From contig CAKOXR010000020.1 of assembly GCA_934130215.1 (NCBI GenBank), positions 1-15,945 on the forward strand: DNA of 15,945 nucleotides. The letters run 5' to 3'. This stretch comes from an uncultured Bacilli bacterium (GTDB lineage Bacteria; Bacillota_I; Bacilli_A; RF39; UBA660). Below, piece by piece: positions 1 through 6,674 of this stretch. The notes under the pieces are model-generated. The model saw nothing but the letters and a program-made list of their open reading frames with translations. It did not search any database and was not told where the DNA came from. Both the position numbers and the translations under genes were made by a program. Each line of letters opens with the position of its first letter. The first letter of the stretch is position 1.

Positions 1-671
1 TTCCTAAAGCATTATTAGATTGTCCTAAGTATGGAGCAATTAATATTCATGCTTCACTTTTACCTAAATTAAGAGGTGGTGCTCCTATTCATCATGCTAT
101 TATTGATGGTTATGATAAGACTGGTATAACTATTATGTATATGAATGAAAAAATGGATGAAGGAGATATTATTTTACAAAAGGAAACTTTAATAACAGAT
201 GATGATACAACGGAAAAATTACATGATAGATTATCTATTATTGGTAGAGATCTTATTTTAGATGCTATTCCAATGATTGTAAGTGGTAATATAAATGTTA
301 TTAAACAAAATAATGATGAAGCAACTTATGGTTATAATATAAGGAGAGATGATGAAAGAATTGATTTTTCTAAATCTAAAAGAGATATTTTTAATCAAAT
401 AAGAGGTCTTAATTCATTTCCTGGTGCTTATTGTATTTTAAATAACAAAATATTAAAAGTTTGGAGTAGTGAAATTGGATTTAGTAATAAGGGAAAATAT
501 AATGGAGAAATTATAAATATTTATAATGATGGAATTGGTATTAAATGTTTAGATGGCGAAATTATATTAAAAGAAGTCCAATTAGAAGGTAAAAAGAAAC
601 AGAATGCTAGAGATTTTATAAATGGTTATAAAGATAATTTATTAGGAAGTATTTTAAATGAAAAATGTTAA
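1..671 (+). CDS. fmt: Methionyl-tRNA formyltransferase, 3' part (start lies before the window)
   Basis: Transfers a formyl group from 10-formyl-tetrahydrofolate to Met-tRNA(fMet) in the cytoplasm, making the initiator tRNA. The gene is open from the left edge (first full codon at position 3), leaving 222 residues of a protein usually near 310, so about the first 90 residues are missing. The catalytic core is visible: NIHASLLPKLRGGAPI at local residues 14-29 holds the family's catalytic Asn and His (N14, H16, matching E. coli N106 and H108). The MDEGD motif at 51-55 supplies the catalytic Asp (D52, matching D144). The rest matches the C-terminal OB-like tRNA-binding domain (for example the stretch reading RGLNSFPGAYC). 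An internal ATG at 135 is not the true start, because conserved family sequence continues upstream. The stop overlaps the next gene by 14 nt, suggesting cotranscription. Confidence 0.95.
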   Translation, partial: PKALLDCPKYGAINIHASLLPKLRGGAPIHHAIIDGYDKTGITIMYMNEKMDEGDIILQKETLITDDDTTEKLHDRLSIIGRDLILDAIPMIVSGNINVIKQNNDEATYGYNIRRDDERIDFSKSKRDIFNQIRGLNSFPGAYCILNNKILKVWSSEIGFSNKGKYNGEIINIYNDGIGIKCLDGEIILKEVQLEGKKKQNARDFINGYKDNLLGSILNEKC

Positions 672-1116
672 AATTCTTTTAAATAATGTTCAAATGAGAA
701 ATATTATTTATTTGTTTTTAGGATTAATTATAAGTTTAATTATTATTGTTTCATATAAACCTGTTAGAGAAAGTTATAATGTAATTTCTGATGATAATGT
801 TAAAATACCTAAAAATGATAAATTAAATGATTTACTTAGTCAATATAAATCTATAAACAATGTTTATTATAAAATATATTATGATGAATATATAATAAAT
901 GGTATTTATATTGATGGTATATATTATGATGATTTATATTTTGATGATGTTAAAAAATTTGAAGAAATTATTGAACCAAATAATTTATATAATATTTTAT
1001 ATAATAAAGGTTTACAAAATGAATATATTGTTGATAATTATAAAATTAAATTAGAATTTAAAGATAAAATTGATAAAATAATTGTTGGTGAAATAACAAT
1101 AGAATATGGAGGGTAG
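658..1116 (+). CDS. Unknown protein with one N-terminal membrane anchor
   Basis: I do not recognise this 152-residue protein. Residues about 15-32 form one strong hydrophobic helix preceded by positive charges (K2, K5, R14), predicting a membrane anchor with the remaining ~115 residues outside the cytoplasm. That part is rich in Asp, Tyr, Asn and Ile and has no cysteine or obvious catalytic motif; a run of alternating Tyr/Ile/Asp around residues 66-96 suggests beta strands. The ATG at 658 is preceded by AGGAAG at 644-649 (8 nt spacing), inside the end of fmt, which it overlaps by 14 nt. The next gene starts 2 nt after its stop. Its position just before ruvA recalls B. subtilis bofC, a secreted sporulation protein, but I see no sequence similarity that would justify that name. 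Confidence 0.75.
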   Translation: MKNVKILLNNVQMRNIIYLFLGLIISLIIIVSYKPVRESYNVISDDNVKIPKNDKLNDLLSQYKSINNVYYKIYYDEYIINGIYIDGIYYDDLYFDDVKKFEEIIEPNNLYNILYNKGLQNEYIVDNYKIKLEFKDKIDKIIVGEITIEYGG

Positions 1117-1118
1117 GT

Positions 1119-1433
1119 ATGCTAAAAGTTGTAATTGTTTTATTAGTAATAGTAGTTGCATGTTGTTTTTTGAAAGGATTTAAAAGATGTATATATTTTA
1201 TATGTTCTTTTGATATATTATTAAGAGTTTTAAATGCTATTGCTAGTTTTTATGGTAAATATTTAGGTGAATTTTCAAGTTTTGTTTTTAAGTATATTCC
1301 AGCTTCTTTACCAAGCATTATTAAAGAATATACAAATGGAACACTACAATTAATATTAATTGGTGTATATATTATTATATTTGCGATATTTGAGTATTAT
1401 ATATTAGCTTATATGTTAAAAAATAAAAGGTGA
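1119..1433 (+). CDS. Small unknown integral membrane protein
   Basis: A 104-residue protein I cannot assign to a family. It has a hydrophobic segment at residues 1-18 ending in two cysteines (C15, C16), a further moderately hydrophobic stretch at about 24-45, and a clear transmembrane helix at about 76-97, followed by a basic tail (KNKR). Two or three membrane passes are likely. The ATG at 1119 follows a good ribosome binding site (GGAGGG, 1108-1113) that overlaps the end of the previous gene, and its own UGA stop is 3 nt before ruvA. The tight packing argues that it is really translated as part of the fmt-ruvB run and that it may act with its membrane-anchored neighbour. Confidence 0.72.
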   Translation: MLKVVIVLLVIVVACCFLKGFKRCIYFICSFDILLRVLNAIASFYGKYLGEFSSFVFKYIPASLPSIIKEYTNGTLQLILIGVYIIIFAIFEYYILAYMLKNKR

Positions 1434-1436
1434 TAT

Positions 1437-1979
1437 ATGTATGATTATATAAAAGGAGAAGTTGTTTATATATGCTTTAATTATATTGTTTTAGATAATA
1501 ATGGAATTGGGTATAAAATATATATTTCTAATCATTCATTATTTAAAAAAAATGAAACCGTAAAATTATATATTTATCATTATATTAAAGAAAATGAAAG
1601 TAGTTTATATGGATTTAAAAGTATAGAAGAAAAAGATTTATTTTTAAAATTAATTGATGTTAAAGGATTAGGATGTAAAATAGCTCTTTCTTTTTTTAGT
1701 TTTGGAACAATTAATGATTTAAAACAAGCAATTGAAGAAGAAAATATTTTATATTTAAAAAAATTTCCTAAAATTGGAGATAAAATAGCAAGACAAATTA
1801 TTTTAGATTTAAAAGGTAAATTGGTTACTAATAATTGTTGTAATGATGAATTGATAGATAGTTTAAAAGGTTTAGGTTATAAAATGAATGAAATTAATAA
1901 AATCATAAAAAATATTGATAATTCTAAACCTTTTAATGATCAAATAAAAGATGCTTTAAAATTATTATTTAAAAATTAG
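1437..1979 (+). CDS. ruvA: Holliday junction branch migration protein RuvA
   Basis: RuvA binds four-way DNA junctions as a tetramer and loads the RuvB motor for branch migration in recombination and repair. The N-terminal OB-fold domain is at residues 1-62, with the family segment SSLYGF at 55-60. The first helix-hairpin-helix is around DVKGLGCKIAL (74-84), the second around FPKIGDKIARQIILDLKGK (110-128). A short C-terminal domain III (about 135-180) normally contacts RuvB. At 180 residues it is shorter than the usual ~200, mostly in the linker before domain III. Two conserved sites deviate: the first Gly of the second hairpin is K112, and the acidic pin that reads Glu-Asp in E. coli (E55/D56) reads E52-N53. 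The start ATG follows AAAGGTGA that contains the previous stop. ruvB begins 11 nt downstream. Confidence 0.93.
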   Translation: MYDYIKGEVVYICFNYIVLDNNGIGYKIYISNHSLFKKNETVKLYIYHYIKENESSLYGFKSIEEKDLFLKLIDVKGLGCKIALSFFSFGTINDLKQAIEEENILYLKKFPKIGDKIARQIILDLKGKLVTNNCCNDELIDSLKGLGYKMNEINKIIKNIDNSKPFNDQIKDALKLLFKN

Positions 1980-1990
1980 GGGGTAATAAT

Positions 1991-2977
1991 ATGAATGAAG
2001 TATTAAATAATTCTAAGGTTGAAAATGATTTTGAATATAGTATAAGACCACAATCAATGAATGAATATATTGGTCAAAGTGAAGTAAAAGAAAATATAAA
2101 AATCTTTATAAAAGCAGCACTTATGAGAGGAGATTGTTTAGATCATACACTTTTATATGGTCCTCCTGGTTTAGGTAAAACAACACTTGCTTTCATTATT
2201 GCTCATGAACTTGGAAGTAATATTAAAACAATAAGTGGACCATCAATAGAAAAAATAGGTGATTTAGCGGCAGTTTTATCAGCACTTGAACCCGGGGATG
2301 TTTTATTTATTGATGAAATACATCGAATTCCTAAATTTGCATCGGAATTATTATATTCAGCTATGGAAGATTTTACTATTGATATAGTTGTTGGAACAGA
2401 TTCTTCTTGTAGAACCATTAAAATTGATTTGCCACCATTTACTTTAGTTGGGGCAACTACTAGAATTGGTGATTTAATGGGACCACTTAGAGATAGATTT
2501 GGAATTATTTCAAAATTAAATTATTATACAATTGATGATTTATCATCTATAATTAAAAGAACTTCTAAAGTTCTTGATTATAAAATTTCAAATGATGCAC
2601 TTTATGAAATTGCTAAAAGAAGTAGAGGTACACCTAGAATTGCTAATAGATTATTTAAAAGAGTTAGAGATTTTGCTTTAGTTATGGATGAAGATGTTAT
2701 TACATTTGATGTTGCTACATATGCTTTAGATAAATTAAAAGTTGATAAAGAAGGATTAGATGAAACAGATTATAATTTACTTAAATCAATTATTGAACGA
2801 TTTAATGGAGGACCTGTTGGTATTGAGGCAATTAGTTCTTCTATAGGGGAAGAACAATCTACTATAGAAGATGTATATGAACCGTATTTATTACAAAATG
2901 GATTTTTAAAAAGAACATTAAGAGGTAGAGTTGTAACAGATAAAGCATATAAACATTTAGGAATAAAAAAATGTTAA
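1991..2977 (+). CDS. ruvB: Holliday junction branch migration ATPase RuvB
   Basis: Hexameric AAA+ motor that pumps DNA through the RuvA-bound junction. The 328-residue length is normal. Seen in order: N-terminal RuvB signature (IRPQSMNEYIGQ, 18-29), Walker A GPPGLGKTT (57-65), Walker B with DEIH (108-111), sensor 1 region LVGATTR, arginine-finger region GPLRDRFG, and the C-terminal winged-helix DNA-binding domain with the motif reading GGPVGIEAISSSIGEE and a terminal RGRVVTDKAYKHLG. No key residue appears to be missing. The start ATG has a strong AGGGGG site just upstream (1978-1983). It follows ruvA closely as in most bacteria. The gene after it has its own promoter, so the fmt-to-ruvB transcription unit may end here, although I see no convincing terminator. 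Confidence 0.98.
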   Translation: MNEVLNNSKVENDFEYSIRPQSMNEYIGQSEVKENIKIFIKAALMRGDCLDHTLLYGPPGLGKTTLAFIIAHELGSNIKTISGPSIEKIGDLAAVLSALEPGDVLFIDEIHRIPKFASELLYSAMEDFTIDIVVGTDSSCRTIKIDLPPFTLVGATTRIGDLMGPLRDRFGIISKLNYYTIDDLSSIIKRTSKVLDYKISNDALYEIAKRSRGTPRIANRLFKRVRDFALVMDEDVITFDVATYALDKLKVDKEGLDETDYNLLKSIIERFNGGPVGIEAISSSIGEEQSTIEDVYEPYLLQNGFLKRTLRGRVVTDKAYKHLGIKKC

Positions 2978-2983
2978 ATTTTT

Positions 2984-3012
2984 TTGACATATAGTTATTA
3001 TTTGTGTATAAT
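2984..3012 (+). promoter_or_regulatory. Vegetative (sigma-A type) promoter for the gene at 3037
   Basis: TTGACA at 2984-2989 and TATAAT at 3007-3012 are both perfect consensus boxes separated by exactly 17 bp. The boxes lie in the 59-nt gap after ruvB. A start site near 3019 would leave an 18-nt leader with the ribosome binding site AGGAGG at 3024-3029. This is the best-matching promoter in the window. Confidence 0.85.
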
Positions 3013-3036
3013 ATAAGCGACTTAGGAGGTTGTTGA

Positions 3037-3663
3037 ATGAATTTAGGAACACTTTTGATTATGGGGTTTATTATTGAATTATTTTTAGCATTATTTGTTG
3101 TTAAATTTTTTAACATTTATTTAATTACAGTTATAATATCTCTTATTTTAAATGTAGTTAGTTCAATATATGAAAAAATAAGAACTAAAGAACTTGGATT
3201 TTCAGTTCAAAAGATAAAAGGTTATAAAGGTAATGAAATACTTAGTATGTTAACATGTTTAATTCCGGCATTTAATTTAGTATATGCAAGTATAAAATAC
3301 TTTGAAAAAACTGATACAACTGATGTTAGATATATCTTTACAAGAAATGATAAATTAGTACCTTTTAAAGAAGCTGTTAAAGAAAAAAATGTTAAATATG
3401 ATAATGATAAAGTTTTTAATTTTCCATCTATTACCAGTGATGGTAAAATTAAAGTAGAATATAATTCAATGGATCCAAAAGAATTTGAAATTGCTAAAAA
3501 AATGGTAGTAGTTGATGATTATTTTGATGACATTATTATGAATGTTAATTTAAGTAAAGAAAAAAAGATTGAATTATTAAAACATATGAGAAAACAAATG
3601 TATTTAACTAATAATGTAAAAATAACACCTAATAAAATACTTAAAATGTCTAAAAACAAATAG
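3037..3663 (+). CDS. Unknown membrane protein with C-terminal cytoplasmic domain
   Basis: A 208-residue protein with no family I recognise. Two hydrophobic helices at about residues 5-24 and 28-45 form a hairpin at the N terminus; a third hydrophobic stretch lies at about 69-86. The remaining ~120 residues are soluble, rich in Lys and Asp, and end with a basic stretch. There are no obvious enzyme motifs. The ATG at 3037 has a consensus AGGAGG site 7 nt upstream. It has its own near-perfect promoter and ends in a hairpin whose 3' arm starts at the stop codon, so it looks like a single-gene unit that is well expressed during growth. Function unknown; no inference from neighbours is possible because it is transcriptionally separate from ruvB and tex. 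Confidence 0.8.
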   Translation: MNLGTLLIMGFIIELFLALFVVKFFNIYLITVIISLILNVVSSIYEKIRTKELGFSVQKIKGYKGNEILSMLTCLIPAFNLVYASIKYFEKTDTTDVRYIFTRNDKLVPFKEAVKEKNVKYDNDKVFNFPSITSDGKIKVEYNSMDPKEFEIAKKMVVVDDYFDDIIMNVNLSKEKKIELLKHMRKQMYLTNNVKITPNKILKMSKNK

Positions 3664-3676
3664 ACATTTTTTGTTT
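3643..3676 (+). terminator. Hairpin terminator overlapping the stop of the gene at 3037-3663
   Basis: AAAATGTCTA (3643-3652) pairs perfectly with TAGACATTTT (3661-3670) around an 8-nt A-rich loop, followed by TTGTTT. The TAG stop codon (3661-3663) begins the 3' arm. Only two of ten pairs are G-C, so termination may be partial; tex starts 37 nt downstream with no clear promoter of its own, so some read-through would make sense. Confidence 0.6.
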
Positions 3677-3707
3677 ACTTTGTTAAAATATTATTTAGGT
3701 GTTAAGT

Positions 3708-5837
3708 ATGAAAGATGAAATTATAAAAGAAATATGTGATTTATTAAATATAAAAAAAGAACAGGTTTTAAATACTTTAAGTTTATTAGAGGATGGTTCT
3801 ACTGTTCCTTTTATTGCTCGTTATCGTAAAGAAAAAACAGGTGGTCTAAATGAAGATGAAATTAGGAAAATTAATGAATATTATATTTATCAATTAAATT
3901 TATTTAAAAGAAAAGAAGATGTTATTAGATTAATAGATGAAAAAGGTTTATTAACTTTAGAATTAAAAACAGAAATTTTAAAAGCAAAAAAATTAGTTGA
4001 AGTAGAAGATCTTTATAGACCTTTTAAAGAAAAGAAAAAAACTAAAGCAACAGATGCTATTAATAATGGATTAGAAGAACTTGCTAAAATTATAATGAGT
4101 TTTCCTTTAAAAGGAAGTATTGATGATATTACAAAAAAATTTATAAATGAAAAAGTGAAAACTAAAGAAGAAGCATTAAAGGGAAGTCAATATATAATTG
4201 CAGAATGGATAAGTGATAATGCTTATTATAGAAAAGCAATTAGAAATTATATATATAATAATGGAATAATAGAAACAAAAATTAAAAAAAATGCTGTTGA
4301 TGAAAATAAAGTTTATGAAATGTATTATGATTATAAAGAAAAAGTTAAAGAAATTAAACCTCATAGAATACTTGCTATAAATAGAGCTGAAAAAGAAAAT
4401 ATTATAAATGTTAATATAACTATTGAAGAAGATAAAATATTAGATTATTTAAATAAAAAAATTATAAAAAATATAAATAGTTATGTTGTAGATATAGTTA
4501 AATTATCTATAATAGATTCTTATAAAAGATTAATAAAACCATCTATTGAAAGAGAAGTTAGAGCAGATCTTACATTAATGGCATCTGATATAGCAATAAA
4601 TAATTTTGGAAAAAATTTGGAAAAATTATTATTAACACCACCTTTAAAAGAAAAATGGGTAATGGGTTTAGATCCAGCATTTAGAACAGGTTGTAAACTT
4701 GCTGTTATAGATCCTACTGGTAAATTAATTGAAATTGCAAAAATATATCCTCATGAACCTATTAATAAATATGAAGAAGCAAAAACAATTGTAAAAAAAT
4801 TATTAAATAAATATAATATAGAAATAATAGCAATAGGTAATGGTACTGCATCTAGAGAAAGTGAATCTTTTATAGCAGATGTATTAAAAGATTTTCCAAA
4901 AATCAATTATATAATAGTAAGTGAAGCAGGAGCATCTGTATATAGTGCATCTCCTTTAGCAAAATTAGAATTCCCTAATTTACAAGTTGAGGAAAGAAGT
5001 GCTGTTAGTATTGGAAGAAGATTACAAGATCCACTTGCTGAATTAGTTAAAATTAATCCTGAAAGTATTGGAGTTGGACTTTATCAACATGATTTACCAA
5101 CTAAAAAGTTATCGGAAACATTAGATTTTACTGTTCAAAAAGCTGTAAATATGGTTGGTGTTAATATAAATACAGCATCATTATATTTACTAAAATATAT
5201 ATCTGGGTTATCTAAAACATCAATTGATAAAATAATTAAATATAGAGAAATAAATATGTTTAAATCAAGAGAAGAATTATTAAATAAAAAAATATTAAGT
5301 TCAAAAACATATGAACAAGCTATTGGGTTTTTAAGAGTAAATGGTGATAATATATTAGATAATACCTCTATACATCCTGAAAGTTATGATATAGCTTTAA
5401 AAATATTAAAAAAATTAGATTTAACTTTAGATAAAATAGGAACAGAAGAATTAATAAATAAATTAAATAATATAGAACTTGATGAAAATGAATTTAAAAC
5501 AGATAAATTTACTTTAGAAGATATTATAAAATCATTAAAAATGCCTAAAAGAGATCCTAGAGATGAAGAAAAAAAACCTGTTTTAAAACATAATATATTA
5601 GAACTTAAAGATTTAAAAATTGGTGATTCATTAGAAGGAACAGTTAGAAATGTTACACCATTTGGTGCTTTTGTAGATATTGGACTTCATGATGATGGAT
5701 TAATACATATATCTAAAATGTCAAATAAATTTATAAAAGATCCAAATGATATATTAAGTGTTGGTGATATTATAGAAGTATATGTAGATAATATAGATTT
5801 AAATAAAAAAAGAGTTAATTTATCTTTAATAAAATGA
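3708..5837 (+). CDS. tex: Tex family RNA-binding S1-domain protein (transcription accessory protein)
   Basis: Tex proteins are cytoplasmic nucleic-acid-binding factors linked to transcription and RNA metabolism. This one is 709 residues, close to family length. Visible parts: the N-terminal helical region with the signature VPFIARYRKEKTGGL (residues 30-44), an RNase H-like YqgF domain from about 315 (MGLDPAFRTG), the conserved stretch around AVSIGRRLQDPLAELVKI, the DLPTKKLSETLDFTVQKAVN segment leading into helix-hairpin-helix motifs (about 480-560), and a C-terminal S1 domain (about 636-707, with GTVRNVTPFGAFVDIGLHDD). I chose the ATG at 3708, not the in-frame GTG at 3699, because that GTG lies inside the AGGTG ribosome binding site (3697-3701). 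The stop overlaps the next start as ATGA (5834-5837). Confidence 0.96.
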   Translation: MKDEIIKEICDLLNIKKEQVLNTLSLLEDGSTVPFIARYRKEKTGGLNEDEIRKINEYYIYQLNLFKRKEDVIRLIDEKGLLTLELKTEILKAKKLVEVEDLYRPFKEKKKTKATDAINNGLEELAKIIMSFPLKGSIDDITKKFINEKVKTKEEALKGSQYIIAEWISDNAYYRKAIRNYIYNNGIIETKIKKNAVDENKVYEMYYDYKEKVKEIKPHRILAINRAEKENIINVNITIEEDKILDYLNKKIIKNINSYVVDIVKLSIIDSYKRLIKPSIEREVRADLTLMASDIAINNFGKNLEKLLLTPPLKEKWVMGLDPAFRTGCKLAVIDPTGKLIEIAKIYPHEPINKYEEAKTIVKKLLNKYNIEIIAIGNGTASRESESFIADVLKDFPKINYIIVSEAGASVYSASPLAKLEFPNLQVEERSAVSIGRRLQDPLAELVKINPESIGVGLYQHDLPTKKLSETLDFTVQKAVNMVGVNINTASLYLLKYISGLSKTSIDKIIKYREINMFKSREELLNKKILSSKTYEQAIGFLRVNGDNILDNTSIHPESYDIALKILKKLDLTLDKIGTEELINKLNNIELDENEFKTDKFTLEDIIKSLKMPKRDPRDEEKKPVLKHNILELKDLKIGDSLEGTVRNVTPFGAFVDIGLHDDGLIHISKMSNKFIKDPNDILSVGDIIEVYVDNIDLNKKRVNLSLIK

Positions 5838-6454
5838 AATATGAAATAGATGGAATCTTATATAATGTAATAATAAAAAGAAAAAATAATAAAAATACAT
5901 ATATAAGAGTAGATGAAAATAAAAATATAATAATTACAACCAATTATATAGTTGGAAACAATAATATAATTAAAATACTAGAAAATAATATTAACTTTTT
6001 AAAAAAAAATCTATCAAAAGAAAAAAAAGAAGGTTTTTACCTAATGGGTAAAAAATATGATATAATAATAGATGAAAAGATAAAAAATATTGAAATTTTA
6101 GATAATATAATAAAAGTAAAAGATTTAAATAAATTAAATAATTGGTATAAAAAAGAAGTATTTAATATATTTAAAAATCATTTAGATTTTTATTATAATA
6201 GATTTGATGAAAATATTCCTTATCCAATATTAAAAATTAGAACAATGAAAACAAGATGGGGTGTTTGTAATAGAAAAGTAAAATCTGTTACTTTAAATTT
6301 TAATCTTGTTAAATATGATTATTCTTGTTTAGATTATGTTATAATTCATGAATTATCTCATTTTGTTCATTTTAATCATTCAAAACAATTTTGGGAAACA
6401 GTTAATAAATATTGTCCAGATTATAAAAAAATAGAAAAAAAATTAAAAAATTGA
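5834..6454 (+). CDS. YgjP/SprT-like zinc metallopeptidase (DUF45 family)
   Basis: Predicted cytoplasmic zinc peptidase of the YgjP/WLM-type family; its physiological substrate is not known for the family. The zinc-binding HExxH motif is H172-E-L-S-H176 and the third ligand is probably H182 in the following NHSKQFW. The family's upstream motif RTMKTRWG lies at residues 136-143, followed by beta-strand residues SVTLNFNLV leading to the active helix. There is no signal peptide or membrane segment. Length (206 residues) is slightly below the usual ~230, with a short N-terminal region. The start overlaps the tex stop by the ATGA arrangement and lacks a clear ribosome binding site, so it is probably translated by coupling to tex. 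The long runs of Lys and Asn in the N-terminal half follow the local AT bias. Confidence 0.88.
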   Translation: MKYEIDGILYNVIIKRKNNKNTYIRVDENKNIIITTNYIVGNNNIIKILENNINFLKKNLSKEKKEGFYLMGKKYDIIIDEKIKNIEILDNIIKVKDLNKLNNWYKKEVFNIFKNHLDFYYNRFDENIPYPILKIRTMKTRWGVCNRKVKSVTLNFNLVKYDYSCLDYVIIHELSHFVHFNHSKQFWETVNKYCPDYKKIEKKLKN

Positions 6455-6478
6455 CAATTTTTTTAAAATATTTATTTT
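6451..6478 (+). promoter_or_regulatory. Possible promoter for the cse60-flippase pair
   Basis: TTGACA at 6451-6456 overlaps the UGA stop of the upstream peptidase gene. TATTTT at 6473-6478 gives a 16-bp spacer. A perfect TATAAT at 6478-6483 is also present but would need a 21-bp spacer, too long for sigma-A. In this AT-rich sequence only the -35 box is specific, so this is tentative. I did not find a sigma-E type promoter here. Confidence 0.4.
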
Positions 6479-6498
6479 ATAATTTTATTGGTGATAAA

Positions 6499-6666
6499 AT
6501 GAAAGTAAAAATATTTGATGAAGAAAATGAAAGTGATTTAGAATCAAAAATAAATGATTTCATAGATGATTCATATGAAATATATGATATAAAATATAAT
6601 GTAGCAGTTGGAATAAGTGGAGAAGATCAGATCTATTGCTTTTCAGCTTTAATAATGTATGAATGA
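6499..6666 (+). CDS. cse60: Cse60-like small sporulation protein
   Basis: A 55-residue soluble protein that I recognise as resembling Cse60, a small protein produced in the mother cell during sporulation of Bacillus and known only by its expression. The visible pattern is KVKIFDEENESDLESKINDF at the start (residues 2-21), then YDIKYNVAV in the middle and YCFSALIMYE at the C-terminal end, a layout of acidic helix between beta strands. I chose ATG 6499 because GGTGAT sits just before it (6490-6495). An in-frame TTG at 6451 would add 16 residues of low-complexity hydrophobic sequence that overlap a promoter-like box. Its stop codon overlaps the ribosome binding site of the flippase gene 8 nt downstream, so the two are very likely co-expressed. 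The identification is from memory of the family and needs a profile search. Confidence 0.66.
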   Translation: MKVKIFDEENESDLESKINDFIDDSYEIYDIKYNVAVGISGEDQIYCFSALIMYE

Positions 6667-6674
6667 GGTAAAAT

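Noticed and set aside
658..1116. Idea that the anchored protein before ruvA is BofC
   Set aside because: Only the position and the N-terminal hydrophobic segment agree; the sequence shows no recognisable BofC features.
2203..2418. Open frame on the minus strand inside ruvB
   Set aside because: Fully inside a clearly conserved AAA+ gene, with no family resemblance.
2862..3116. Minus-strand frame of 84 codons across the ruvB end and the promoter at 2984-3012
   Set aside because: Overlaps a conserved gene end and a consensus promoter on the other strand; composition is typical of a complement of AT-rich coding sequence.
3699..3707. GTG start for tex, 3 codons before the chosen ATG
   Set aside because: The GTG is part of the AGGTG ribosome binding site that serves the ATG at 3708.
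4176..4364. Minus-strand frame inside tex, rich in Phe and Ile
   Set aside because: It is the complement of Lys/Asn/Glu-rich tex codons and has no ribosome binding site worth noting.
6451..6498. TTG start giving a 71-residue version of the Cse60-like protein
   Set aside because: It overlaps the preceding stop and a -35-like box, has no ribosome binding site, and adds residues outside the family pattern; ATG 6499 has GGTGAT upstream.
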